Source: an uncultured Candidatus Competibacteraceae bacterium
Lineage (GTDB): Bacteria; Pseudomonadota; Gammaproteobacteria; Competibacterales; Competibacteraceae
DNA length: 64,000 nt
Reading direction: 5' to 3'
Assembly: GCA_903879705.1 (NCBI GenBank)
Contig: CAIRMO010000094.1
Span: 20,476 to 84,475, forward strand
Shown here: positions 49,641 through 58,430 of the stretch, piece after piece
Numbering within the stretch: position 1 is the stretch's first letter
Layout of the letters: the number at the start of each line of letters is the position of its first letter
Made by a program: the position numbers and the translations under genes
Notes under the pieces: model-generated
Seen by the model: only the letters and a program-made list of their open reading frames with translations
What the model was told of the DNA's origin: nothing
The model's database searches: none

Positions 49641-49672
49641 TCAATGAGTTCACAACGAATAGCGTTCATTGA
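49641..49672. promoter_or_regulatory. Inverted repeat upstream of the fliL sigma-54 promoter
   Basis: TCAATGA and TCATTGA flank an 18-base spacer, with an AT-rich run just beside them. The repeat lies roughly 55-90 bases upstream of the predicted start, a distance suited to an enhancer-binding activator. The protein that might bind it is unknown. Confidence 0.4.
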
Positions 49673-49861
49673 ACGGGATCAGCAACCATCGTCGCCCTCA
49701 CCGCCGCCAGCGCCGCTGTCAAAATTTTGGCATGGCGACGGCGGGGTGACCCGGTGACCAGACTGCACATCGGCGGTAATTTTGAGTGGAGGTGCTGGCC
49801 GTTTGCAGTCCGATGAGCGATCCAAGCAACCAGGCAAAGGCAACGAGACAGGAGAATCGAC

Positions 49862-50344
49862 TCAGACCACCAGCAGCGATAAACCGCCAACGCCATAGCG
49901 CGGCACATTGACGATGAAGTCGGCATGGCCCTTCATCGTGCTTAACGCGGCTCTGGCGTCAGCCGGTAATTTGCCCAGATCGGGATATAAGACAGTCAGT
50001 TTCAGGTGCGGCGTATGCTCATCTATGAGCAGCGCAGAAAGGATATTCATGACCTCATAGAGATTGTCGAGCATGGTTTGCTCCAGCTTTTTAGTCTTGA
50101 TCGCATCCTTGGCCGCACCGGCGGGCAGCATGGACAACGCGCAGCCCGCGTTGGCGGCGAACGGAATATCACAGAGAACGGCAGCAACCGGTTTGTCGTC
50201 GTCATCGACATAAATCGCGATCAAATTGCTAGAACCGACTTTGGTATCCAGCGGTTTTCCGGGTGTGACTTTGACCTCATTGCCAAAGAGCATGGCAACC
50301 GTTTTGATCATGGCGGTGGCGTTAGGCAGGGCGTAAACAGACAT
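49862..50344 (-). CDS. Putative CheC/CheX-like protein of chemosensory cluster B
   Basis: No family was recognised by overall sequence. The 160-residue cytoplasmic protein is alpha/beta-looking and carries D93-x3-E97-x2-N100 (LDNLYEVMNILSALL). This spacing equals the CheC/CheX phosphatase helix D/S-x3-E-x2-N; a Pro follows about 20 residues later instead of 22. ATG 50344 with GGAG eight bases upstream is the start. It lies 85 bases after cheY, and no cheZ is present in the window, so a CheY-phosphate phosphatase role is a reasonable inference. It could equally be an unrelated scaffold. Confidence 0.55.
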   Translation of the reverse strand: MSVYALPNATAMIKTVAMLFGNEVKVTPGKPLDTKVGSSNLIAIYVDDDDKPVAAVLCDIPFAANAGCALSMLPAGAAKDAIKTKKLEQTMLDNLYEVMNILSALLIDEHTPHLKLTVLYPDLGKLPADARAALSTMKGHADFIVNVPRYGVGGLSLLVV

Positions 50345-50429
50345 GGCATGTTCTCCATTGGTGGTGTCAGGGAATCCGGAGATTGCTGGCGCCGGCAACC
50401 TCCACATTGGTTTTTCGGTCGATGATGGC

Positions 50430-50792
50430 CTACTTAAGGTAGGTTTCCAGCGTTTTGGCGAAGGTTTCTGCAGTAAACGGCTTGGATATCAGAAATTTGG
50501 CCCCAGCTTCGGTGGCTTTGGCGCGCATTTCCGTCGTGGTCTCGGTGGTGACGAAACCGAAAGGAATTTTGTAGCCTTCCTCGTTAAGCGCCTCCAGGAA
50601 CTCCATTCCTGATTTGTTGGGCATGTTCCAGTCCGAGAAAATCAGGTCAGGCGGATCTTTGTGAACCATGTCCAAACCCTGGTTACCATCGACGGCTTGC
50701 AGGACTTCGAGATGGCCGTAGCCCGCTTCACGCAGAGTTCGCCGGACGATCATGCGCATCGCGCTGCTGTCGTCAACGATTAAAATTTTCAT
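50430..50792 (-). CDS. cheY: Response regulator CheY (cluster B)
   Basis: Stand-alone 120-residue receiver. Acidic pocket ILIVDDSSAMRMIVRRTL, phosphoacceptor Asp in LIFSDWNMPNKSGMEFL, VTTETTTEM, and Lys in FLISKPFTAE. The DWNMPNMSG-type block is that of motor-binding CheY proteins, so this is the better candidate for the flagellar switch ligand. ATG 50792 has AGGAG seven bases upstream. It follows cheR after about 160 bases. Confidence 0.95.
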   Translation of the reverse strand: MKILIVDDSSAMRMIVRRTLREAGYGHLEVLQAVDGNQGLDMVHKDPPDLIFSDWNMPNKSGMEFLEALNEEGYKIPFGFVTTETTTEMRAKATEAGAKFLISKPFTAETFAKTLETYLK

Positions 50793-50954
50793 GACGCTTC
50801 TCCTGTTCAAACAAAATCATCGATAAAAGCTGGTCTTCGTCAGGTAACAAAAAACAACCAACTGTCTTTTCACAATCCGGCTCATTATACCTTGCGGTGA
50901 CCACCGGCGGGGAGAGAGGTGAAGGCGCGGGCAGCCGGTTTTTCAACGTCAGCG

Positions 50955-51791
50955 TTATGGTTTTTTTGCCGAGCGCAGTTTGTAGCATACCGTTTTGCCC
51001 ATTGGGACTGGCTCGAAGGCGGCATCCAGATTGAGGGTGGTCTCCGAAGTGCCCAGAAACAGATAACCATCCGGTTTCAGGATGCTGCGAATCCTCGCTA
51101 AAATGGATTTCTTGGTTTCCAGACCGAAATAAATTAAGACGTTGCGCATGAATATCATATCCATTGGCGGCATCGGCGGCCAAGGTTCGGCCAGATTGCT
51201 CTGCTGGAATTCGACCATGCGCCGGATATCGGACTTGATCCGCCAGTGTAGACCCTGTTTGTCGAAATGCTTGGTCAGCAGCGCCGCCGGCAGGCCGCGA
51301 TTGACTTCGATTTGACTGTATAACCCCTCGCGGGCGCGTGCCAGGATGGCGCTGGACAGATCGGTGGCGATAATTCGCAACCGCCCTCTGACCAAGGCGG
51401 GAAAGGACTCGTGCAGAAGCATGGCTATGCTGAAAGGTTCCTGTCCGCTGGAACAGGCTGCACACCACATTGTCAGGTTCTGATCGGGTCGCCTCTTAGC
51501 AAGCAGATCGGGCAAGATTTGCTTTTTAAGCGCATCGAAGGGATGCAGATCGCGGAAGAACGAGGTTTCATGGGTCGTGATGGCTTCCATCACCCTGGGC
51601 AGAAGGCCACTCGCTGGATGGGTTCGCAGCGCAGCGATCAGATCCTGCAATGACGCAAACCCGGCTTGTTGCGCCAAAGGCGCGAGCCGGGTTTCGATCA
51701 GATAGGCCTTGTCCGGTTCCAGCACAATAGCGGAGTGGCGCCGTACCAGGTCACGGATGTAGGTGATATCGCGCGGGCTAATGGCGTTCAT
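50955..51791 (-). CDS. cheR: Chemotaxis protein methyltransferase CheR (cluster B)
   Basis: A 278-residue CheR with the N-terminal helical domain, the SAM motif CAACSSGQEPFSIAMLL and MDMIFMRNVLIYFGLETK. It differs clearly from the cluster A copy (SAGCSTGEE), so the two are not recent duplicates. It lies downstream of cheB and presumably methylates mcp3. Confidence 0.95.
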   Translation of the reverse strand: MNAISPRDITYIRDLVRRHSAIVLEPDKAYLIETRLAPLAQQAGFASLQDLIAALRTHPASGLLPRVMEAITTHETSFFRDLHPFDALKKQILPDLLAKRRPDQNLTMWCAACSSGQEPFSIAMLLHESFPALVRGRLRIIATDLSSAILARAREGLYSQIEVNRGLPAALLTKHFDKQGLHWRIKSDIRRMVEFQQSNLAEPWPPMPPMDMIFMRNVLIYFGLETKKSILARIRSILKPDGYLFLGTSETTLNLDAAFEPVPMGKTVCYKLRSAKKP

Positions 51792-51824
51792 CGGGAGCAG
51801 AGGGGGTTCAGCATGATCAAAGGA

Positions 51825-52928
51825 TTAGCGGGCCGCCCGCACCCGGACCAGAATTTCCCCAGCCAAATGGGTCAATCCAATCTGCGCATCCGCCAAGCCG
51901 GCTTTGGCGACAAAACCGGGCATTCCCCAGACCACCGAGCTGGCTTCGTCCTGAACCAGGATTTGGCCGCCGGCCTTGCGAATTACCTCGCACCCTTTCA
52001 GTCCGTCATTGCCCATGCCGGTCAGGATCACGGCGAGGGTATTGCCTCGGTAGATTTCCGCCACTGACCGGAACAGCACATCGACCGCCGGGCGACAGGA
52101 GTTTTCCGGCGCGTCCTGATTCAAGCGCAGCCGAACCTGGGTTCCCTGCCGCTCCAGCGCCATGTGAAAACCGCCGGGCGCCAGCCAGACCTGGCCAGGG
52201 CGCAGCACATCACCGGCTGTGCCCTCGGCGATCGCCAGCACCGATTGAGCGGCCAGTCGTTCAGCCAGCAGCCGGGTGAAAATCGGCGGCATGTGCTGGA
52301 CGATCAGGATCGGCACGGGGAAGTGGGCAGGTAGCTGAGGCAGCAGCGCCGCTAGCACGTTAGGTCCGCCGGTGGATACGCCGATTGCGACGATATCCAC
52401 CCGTTGACGCAGGCGCGGTGCAGTCATCATGGGCGGGAATTCCGGTTTCGACAGGGGTTTTGGCGCTGGATAACGTTCGGGCGTCACCCGCGTGGGCGTC
52501 GGGGCGACGCGCTGGCGACAGAAAGTTTTAATGCGGGGAATCAGTTCATCGCGGACTCGTTGCAGCGATGCGGCGATGTTGCCGGTGTTGGAAGGCTTGG
52601 TGATGTAGTCGTTGGCGCCTAGCGCCAGCGCTTCCAGGGTGACCGCCGCCCCCCGCTCAGTGACTGAGCTGAACATGATGACGGGCAGGCGCGGTTGGCG
52701 CTTGCGCAGTTCGGCCAGCGTCTCCAGACCGTCCATTTCCGGCATTTCCACATCCAGAATGACGATATCGGGCTTGACTGCCGCCAGTTTTGCCAGAGCG
52801 ATCCGGCCGTTGGTGGCGCTGGCGGCGATTTCAAGCGCCGGATCGTTGGAGAGGACATCAGTCAGCAAGTGTCGAATTACCGCTGAGTCATCAACCAGCA
52901 TGATGCGAATTTTAGCGGCCAAGGCCAT
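51825..52928 (-). CDS. cheB: Chemotaxis methylesterase CheB
   Basis: Receptor demethylase/deamidase of 367 residues. An N-terminal receiver with Asp in IVILDVEMPEMDG controls a C-terminal esterase whose triad is visible: Ser in GVSTGGPN, His in VQHMPPIF and Asp in LTGMGNDGLKG. It is the only CheB inside the window. It lies just downstream of the cheY remnant and upstream of cheR. Confidence 0.96.
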   Translation of the reverse strand: MALAAKIRIMLVDDSAVIRHLLTDVLSNDPALEIAASATNGRIALAKLAAVKPDIVILDVEMPEMDGLETLAELRKRQPRLPVIMFSSVTERGAAVTLEALALGANDYITKPSNTGNIAASLQRVRDELIPRIKTFCRQRVAPTPTRVTPERYPAPKPLSKPEFPPMMTAPRLRQRVDIVAIGVSTGGPNVLAALLPQLPAHFPVPILIVQHMPPIFTRLLAERLAAQSVLAIAEGTAGDVLRPGQVWLAPGGFHMALERQGTQVRLRLNQDAPENSCRPAVDVLFRSVAEIYRGNTLAVILTGMGNDGLKGCEVIRKAGGQILVQDEASSVVWGMPGFVAKAGLADAQIGLTHLAGEILVRVRAAR

Positions 52929-52947
52929 GTTTGCGAATTCCCAGGAT

Positions 52948-53070
52948 TTAGAGTTTGGCTAACACTGCATCGCGGGTGAACGGCTTCAACAGATATTCAT
53001 CAGCGCCAGCGGCCAGCGCCGTGACGATCGGTATGACCCACGATTCAGCGGTAACCACCGTTAAGCATAG
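52948..53070 (-). pseudogene. C-terminal remnant of a cheY gene
   Basis: About 40 codons at the end of a frame between mcp3 and cheB encode LTVVTAES, then VTALAAGADEYLLKPFTRDA and VLAKL with a normal stop. This is strand 4 to helix 5 of a CheY receiver, including the conserved Lys of KPFT. The preceding residues, which would hold the acidic pocket and phosphoacceptor, are missing or unrecognisable. cheY between an MCP and cheB is a common order, so this is most likely the cluster's original cheY, now broken. Confidence 0.8.
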
Positions 53071-53122
53071 CTGAAAGTAGGCGGAATGGGCGCGGACAGC
53101 GCAGACATAGATAAGCTCCACC

Positions 53123-55384
53123 TCAGAATGCTGCCCGCATTCCGGTCCGCGTTGATCGGGTCTTGGTATGGGATGGGCTGGCTTCATAGCGGAAACGATC
53201 GACCAGTTGCTGCAATTCAGCGGCCATCCGCGCCATTTCGCCGGAAGCGTTATGGACATCATTGGCGCTGCTCAAAGTACTCTGGGTCGCTTGGGCCACG
53301 TTGGTGATGTTCTGGGCGATCTCGGCGCTGCCCTGCGCCGCATCGGCGACGCTGCGGCCAATTTCGTTGGTGGTGGCGGTCTGCTCTTCAACAGCGCTGG
53401 CGATGGTAATTTGAATGTCGTGGATTTGGTTGATGATGGTGCTGATGCCGCCAATCGCCTCCACCGCGCCGCCGGTATCCATCTGGATGGCTTCAATTTT
53501 GCGGCCAATTTCTTCGGTGGCCTTGGCGGTTTCCTTAGCCAGTTCCTTGACTTCATTGGCGACTACCGCGAATCCCTTGCCGGCCTCGCCGGCGCGGGCC
53601 GCTTCGATAGTGGCGTTCAGCGCCAGCAGATGGGTCTGCTCGGCGATCGAGGTGATCACCTTGATAATGTTGCCAATGCCGGCGCTGCTCTCGCCCAGTT
53701 TGCGGACGATGGTATTGGCGTTCTGGGCCATGGTGACCGCCGAGGTCACGACTCGAGCGGCTTCAGCGGCGTTTTGTGCGATTTCGCGGATGCTGGCGCC
53801 CATTTCCTCGGTCGCGGTCGCGACCGCCTCGACATTGGCGCTGACCTGATCAGCGGCGGACGCGGCTATGATGGCTTTGGTGGAGGCCGATTCCGCATTG
53901 CCGCCCATTTGATGACTGACCATGGTCAATTCTTCGGCGGCCCCGGCCAGGGTTGTAGCGGTCTGTCCAATGCGGGCCATGCTGTCGCGCAAGGTGGCGA
54001 GCAATTGATCCAGTCCCTGGGCCATTCGGTCAATGGCGCCAGCGCTAGCGTTGGCACCGTCAGTCCCCGCTAATTCCTGAGTCAGGTCGCCTTCCGCCGC
54101 CGCGCTGACCACTTTGAGCATCCGGTCAACTTTGGTCTGCAAGATCTGGGTCTGTTCTTTTTCGCGGTCGAGGGCATCCTTGATGGTCCGTTCGTTGCGG
54201 AGTACTTCGGTGACGATTTCCCATGTGATCATCGGCCCCATGTAAGCGCCACCGCGATCATGTACTGCGCTGAAGTGCAACTCGCAGAAGTCATTACCCA
54301 AGGTGATAATTGCTTTGTGCGGAAGGTGGGCCGGGTCGGCGACCACCCGCCGCAACTCAGGTTGTTGGCGGAAGAACAGATCAACGGGCTGGCCAATCAA
54401 TTCATTCATGGCGACCGGCAGATGTTGCTCCAACCCGCGCAGCGTGTGTTCCATCGCCGGATTGAGGTAGCGCAGCCGCAGATTGCGGTCGGCGGCCATG
54501 ATATTGGAGGGTGCGCTTTGCACCATGGACATGACCCAACCCACCTGTTTGCGCTGTTCCGCCACTTCTTTCCAGTCGACCTTTTCGGTCTGAAACGCGG
54601 CGCGGATGCCTTCCACTGCGTGGTTGAGGGACTGAGCCATGTCGCCCAGTTCATCCCGGGAAAACACGGTGGCCTGGCGGGACAGATCGCCGCCGGCCAA
54701 GCCGTGCGCCAAGCCGAGAACACTCTTGACGCTGGCGATGGTTCCCCGCGCCAGCCAGAACGACAGCACCAGCAGCGGAATCAGCAACGCGATGGCGGTC
54801 AGCCCTTCGCGGATGGCGGCGTTGAAGAAGTTGTCGCGCAGTTCGTCGATATAGACGCCGGTAGTGATGATCCAGTCCCAAGGGGTGAATTCCCGGGCAT
54901 AGGCTATTTTAGGCACCGGTTTATTTGCCCCTGGCCGCGGCCAGTCGTAGCTGACGAAACCGCTGCCATCCTGCCGGGCAACTCTGGACATATCGGCCAG
55001 AATGGCGGCCAGATTGCCCGTCTCACGCCCACTGTGAGGCGGTTGGCCCTCCAGTTCCGGGCGTGCGGCATACAGTAGCAGCCGCTGGTCGCGGTCCAGC
55101 ACTGCAAAGTAGATATCCTGATAGCGCATATTACGCAGCGTTTCAATCGCCAGCTTCTGGGCCTGTTCGCGGGTCAGCGAACCGGCCTGTTCCTGCTTCT
55201 GGTAACGCTCGACCACGCCGCTGGCCGTTTCCACCAGGTTGAGCGCCAGCATTTTTGGCTCTTCGAGCAGCTGCTGCCAGCGGGGGTACAGCGACAGGCT
55301 GGTCAGCAACACCATGCTGGCGACGGACCAGCCGATGATCAGCATCAGTTTGCTGCACAGGCTCAGATTTTTCAGGAAACTCAT
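53123..55384 (-). CDS. Methyl-accepting chemotaxis protein (mcp3) with Cache and PAS-like domains
   Basis: A 753-residue receptor: TM1 (about 12-32), a periplasmic single Cache domain (QDIYFAVLDRDQRLLLY ... PWDWIITTGVYIDEL), TM2 (about 195-215), HAMP, a cytoplasmic PAS-like region (NIMAADRNLRLRYLNPAM, HFSAVHDRGGAYMG), a second HAMP-like stretch and the signalling domain (SIAEQTHLLALNATIEAARA). Cache domains usually bind small metabolites. It has no W-x-x-F pentapeptide at its C-terminus (RTGMRAAF). It lies between cheW and the cheY remnant. Confidence 0.94.
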   Translation of the reverse strand: MSFLKNLSLCSKLMLIIGWSVASMVLLTSLSLYPRWQQLLEEPKMLALNLVETASGVVERYQKQEQAGSLTREQAQKLAIETLRNMRYQDIYFAVLDRDQRLLLYAARPELEGQPPHSGRETGNLAAILADMSRVARQDGSGFVSYDWPRPGANKPVPKIAYAREFTPWDWIITTGVYIDELRDNFFNAAIREGLTAIALLIPLLVLSFWLARGTIASVKSVLGLAHGLAGGDLSRQATVFSRDELGDMAQSLNHAVEGIRAAFQTEKVDWKEVAEQRKQVGWVMSMVQSAPSNIMAADRNLRLRYLNPAMEHTLRGLEQHLPVAMNELIGQPVDLFFRQQPELRRVVADPAHLPHKAIITLGNDFCELHFSAVHDRGGAYMGPMITWEIVTEVLRNERTIKDALDREKEQTQILQTKVDRMLKVVSAAAEGDLTQELAGTDGANASAGAIDRMAQGLDQLLATLRDSMARIGQTATTLAGAAEELTMVSHQMGGNAESASTKAIIAASAADQVSANVEAVATATEEMGASIREIAQNAAEAARVVTSAVTMAQNANTIVRKLGESSAGIGNIIKVITSIAEQTHLLALNATIEAARAGEAGKGFAVVANEVKELAKETAKATEEIGRKIEAIQMDTGGAVEAIGGISTIINQIHDIQITIASAVEEQTATTNEIGRSVADAAQGSAEIAQNITNVAQATQSTLSSANDVHNASGEMARMAAELQQLVDRFRYEASPSHTKTRSTRTGMRAAF

Positions 55385-55432
55385 GGGCGTGTTTCTCCGC
55401 GAAGCGTTCTCAGCCGAGGCCGGTGCTTGGTT

Positions 55433-55894
55433 TCAATGACTGGCCGCCCGGCGTTGGCGGTTCAGGATGGCCAGGCTGAACAGTTTTTCGACATTCAGCA
55501 ACAGCAACAGGCGGCCTTGCAGTTTGTAGGTGCCTTGAATCAGTTCCCGCGCAATGCCTTCCAAGGTGTCCGGCGGGCGTTCAAAGATCGATTGATCCAC
55601 TTCCAGTACATCGCCGATCCGATCCACCAGCAGGCTGAAAATGCCTTGCCAGGTTTGAAAGACGATGTTAATCGGCAAGCGGCCATCCTGGCGCTCCTCG
55701 ACTTGCAGCAGGCGGCGCAGATCGATGGCGGTGACAATCTGGCCGCGCAGGTTGATTAGACCGCGCACCACCGGTGGGGCCAGTGGCACCGGGGTAATGA
55801 CCTGGTAGCGGATCACTTCCTGGACTTTTTCGACGTCCACGCCAAAAAACCGGTCATCCAGAAAGAAGGTACAGAACTGTCGCAGGTCGGCCAT
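55433..55894 (-). CDS. cheW: Chemotaxis coupling protein CheW (cluster B)
   Basis: A 153-residue CheW domain (CTFFLDDRFFGVDVEKVQEV, VVRGLINLRGQIVTAIDLRR). It links mcp3 to the adjacent CheA. The start is 3 bases after the cheA stop, and mcp3 follows 48 bases downstream. Confidence 0.95.
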   Translation of the reverse strand: MADLRQFCTFFLDDRFFGVDVEKVQEVIRYQVITPVPLAPPVVRGLINLRGQIVTAIDLRRLLQVEERQDGRLPINIVFQTWQGIFSLLVDRIGDVLEVDQSIFERPPDTLEGIARELIQGTYKLQGRLLLLLNVEKLFSLAILNRQRRAASH

Positions 55895-55897
55895 GGC

Positions 55898-58234
55898 TCA
55901 GGCCTCTTCAGCCATCGCCAGCAGCGGCTCGACCTGGGAGAGAAAGCCCTGGACATCGAATAACTCGGTCACCCGGCCCTGGATAACCAGGGTGCCGGCT
56001 ACGCTATGGCGGGTGGATCGACCCTTGATTTCAAAGATACCCTGGACGATATCGATGATTTCATCGACCGCCAGACCGACCCGGCGGGCACCGTCGCCAA
56101 ACACGATCACTTCCAGCAGGTTGGAGGCGGGAACATCGGGTTCGGCGTGGGCCAGACGATCCAGGGTACGGCGCTCGCCAAGAATGTCCTGGAGGCGAAT
56201 CAGCGGCAGGATTTGGCCGCGATACTGGATGACATCGACTTCACCCGCGCTTTCCACCTGATCGGCCGGGAATTCTTCCAGCCGCGACACCGGGGCCAGC
56301 GGAATCGCCAACCGGCCATTGCCCGGCGAGCGCACCAGCAACAGGGTCTGGCGTTCGCCGTCCTGATCCCGCGTCTCGAGCTGCTGCGCCCCGACGTTGT
56401 GGTCGTGGCTACTGTTGAGAATCCGGGCTTGCTGGGCGATCCCGAGTACATCGAGAATCAGCGCCACCCGGCCATCACCCATAATGGTGGCTCCAGCGAA
56501 CACGGGCACGTCCTGCAACACCTTGTCGAGCGGTTTGACCACGATTTCCTGGGTGTCGTTAATCTGATCGACCACCAGTCCGAACTGATGCTGGCCGGCT
56601 TGCAGAACGACGATATTGACCGCGTTGGAGCGACCCGGGGTTAGTTCCAGTTCCCGGTTGAGATGGACGATGGGCAGCAGTTTGCCGCGCAGCCGGTAGA
56701 CCGGGTTGCTGTGGACGTATTCAATCGCCGCGCCACGCTGTTCTTCGTTAATCCGGATCAGTTCCAGCAGGTTGACTTGGGGAATGGCGAAGCGCTCTCC
56801 GCCGCTGGTGATGATCAGCGCCGGGACGATAGCCAGGGTCAGCGGGATGCGAATCTTGAAGATCGAGCCTCTGCCCAGCTCGCTTTCCAGGTCAATAACG
56901 CCGCCGATCTTTTCGATGTTGGTTTTGACTACGTCCATGCCTACGCCCCGCCCGGAGATGTTGGTAATTTTCTCGGCGGTGGAGAACCCGGCCAGAAAGA
57001 TCAGCCGGCGCAAGTCCTGGTCGCTCATGGCCGCAGCGCGCTCGAGGGTGATCAGGCCCTTTTCCAGCGCTTTGTTCCGCAACTTGACCGGGTTGATGCC
57101 CGCGCCGTCGTCAGAGATTTCAATATGCACCTGGCCGCCTTCGTGGTAGGCCCGCATCAGCAGGCAACCTTCTTCCGGCTTGCCGGCGCTGCGGCGGACG
57201 GCGGGCAGTTCGACGCCATGATCGACGGCGTTGCGCACCAGGTGAGTGAGCGGGTCTTTCATAGCCTCGATCAGGCTCTTGTCGAGTTCAGTCTCCTTGC
57301 CTTCCATGTCCACCCGCACCTGTTTACCGCAACTGACCGCCAGGTCGCGCACCACCCGGGGGAATTTGGCCCAGATGTTGTTGATGGGCTGCATGCGGGT
57401 GCGCATGATGCCTTCCTGAAGCTCGCTGGTGATCAGATTCAGCCGTTGCGAGGCGGCCTGTAACTGCGGGTTTTCCTGGAGGAGGGTGTATTCAAGAATC
57501 TGGTTGCGGGCCAGCACCAGTTCTCCGACCAGATTCATCAGCTTGTCCAGCAGTGGCACATCGACCCGGATCGAGCTGTCGGCAATCGTTGACGAACCCG
57601 CCGAAGGTGGAGCCGGCGGGGCGGCAGGGCGTTCGGGTGGAGCAGGTGCTGGTTTTGGCGGGGGGGTTGATTTGGGAGCCGGTTCGGACAGCGTCGCCAA
57701 TATCGTCAAGAACGGTTCCGGTGCAGGGCCGGGGGGCAGACTGATGGCAGCGGGCGGTGCAGCAGGTTTGGACTCAGGTAGTGAAGCCGGTGTGGGCGGC
57801 GCGGCAGGTTCGGACTCCGCGGGTGGAGCAGGTGCGGGCGGCGTCGGACTGACGCCGCCGCTTTCCTTGAGGTAGTGCAGCGTCTCGATCAGACCGGTAT
57901 AACCTTCTTCGCCATCGCCTTCAGTGCGCTCGACCTCAACGAGCATGGTGCGAACGGCATCCAGCATGGCCAACAGGGCGCTGGCCATGTCCTGGGTAAA
58001 GCGGAGCCTGCCGTCACGCAGCAGCGACAGTAAATTTTCGCCGGCGTGGGTCAGTTTTTCAAGGTGGCCGAAGCCGAGAAAACCGCAGGTACCCTTGATG
58101 GTGTGGACGGTGCGGAAAATGCTGGCGAGTGTGTCCCGATCATTAGGGTTCTGTTCGAGGGCCACGAATTTGGTGTCAAGCTGATCGAGGCCCTCCAGGC
58201 TTTCGGTCAGGAACTCTTTGATGATTTCATCCAT
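55898..58234 (-). CDS. cheA: Chemotaxis histidine kinase CheA with two CheW domains (cluster B)
   Basis: A 778-residue kinase. P1 HPt with His44 (RTVHTIKGTCGFLGF), a Pro/Ala/Ser-rich linker (about 130-215) in place of P2, P3 (LLDKLMNLVGELVLARNQI), P4 ATPase (HLVRNAVDHGVELP, GDDG-like SDDGAGINP, GRGVGMDVVKTN), a first CheW domain (P5) and a second CheW-like domain at the C-terminus (LLLVRSPGNGRLAIPL ... VGLAVDEIIDIVQG). The lack of P2 means docking of CheY/CheB is by another route. It is the first gene of cluster B; the 196-base gap to the divergent oxidoreductase holds the promoters. Confidence 0.95.
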   Translation of the reverse strand: MDEIIKEFLTESLEGLDQLDTKFVALEQNPNDRDTLASIFRTVHTIKGTCGFLGFGHLEKLTHAGENLLSLLRDGRLRFTQDMASALLAMLDAVRTMLVEVERTEGDGEEGYTGLIETLHYLKESGGVSPTPPAPAPPAESEPAAPPTPASLPESKPAAPPAAISLPPGPAPEPFLTILATLSEPAPKSTPPPKPAPAPPERPAAPPAPPSAGSSTIADSSIRVDVPLLDKLMNLVGELVLARNQILEYTLLQENPQLQAASQRLNLITSELQEGIMRTRMQPINNIWAKFPRVVRDLAVSCGKQVRVDMEGKETELDKSLIEAMKDPLTHLVRNAVDHGVELPAVRRSAGKPEEGCLLMRAYHEGGQVHIEISDDGAGINPVKLRNKALEKGLITLERAAAMSDQDLRRLIFLAGFSTAEKITNISGRGVGMDVVKTNIEKIGGVIDLESELGRGSIFKIRIPLTLAIVPALIITSGGERFAIPQVNLLELIRINEEQRGAAIEYVHSNPVYRLRGKLLPIVHLNRELELTPGRSNAVNIVVLQAGQHQFGLVVDQINDTQEIVVKPLDKVLQDVPVFAGATIMGDGRVALILDVLGIAQQARILNSSHDHNVGAQQLETRDQDGERQTLLLVRSPGNGRLAIPLAPVSRLEEFPADQVESAGEVDVIQYRGQILPLIRLQDILGERRTLDRLAHAEPDVPASNLLEVIVFGDGARRVGLAVDEIIDIVQGIFEIKGRSTRHSVAGTLVIQGRVTELFDVQGFLSQVEPLLAMAEEA

Positions 58235-58430
58235 AGCCGCGAGATCGTTTAACGCTCGTCCGGGGTCCGCAAGGTGAAAATCGATTTTAGTTGAGTTATG
58301 TCTGAAATGTTAGGCGCACCACGATATTGACCCATCGCCGGGCTGGCGCTGAAGTGGACTAAAATAATCAGCAAAAGTCGGGTTCAATTTCATCCCTGAT
58401 CATCGCTCACTCACCGGCAAGGAGAATCCC

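Noticed and set aside
58327..58365. TTGACC and TAAAAT as a promoter for the quinone oxidoreductase
   Set aside because: The spacer is 27 bases, too long for a sigma-70 promoter.
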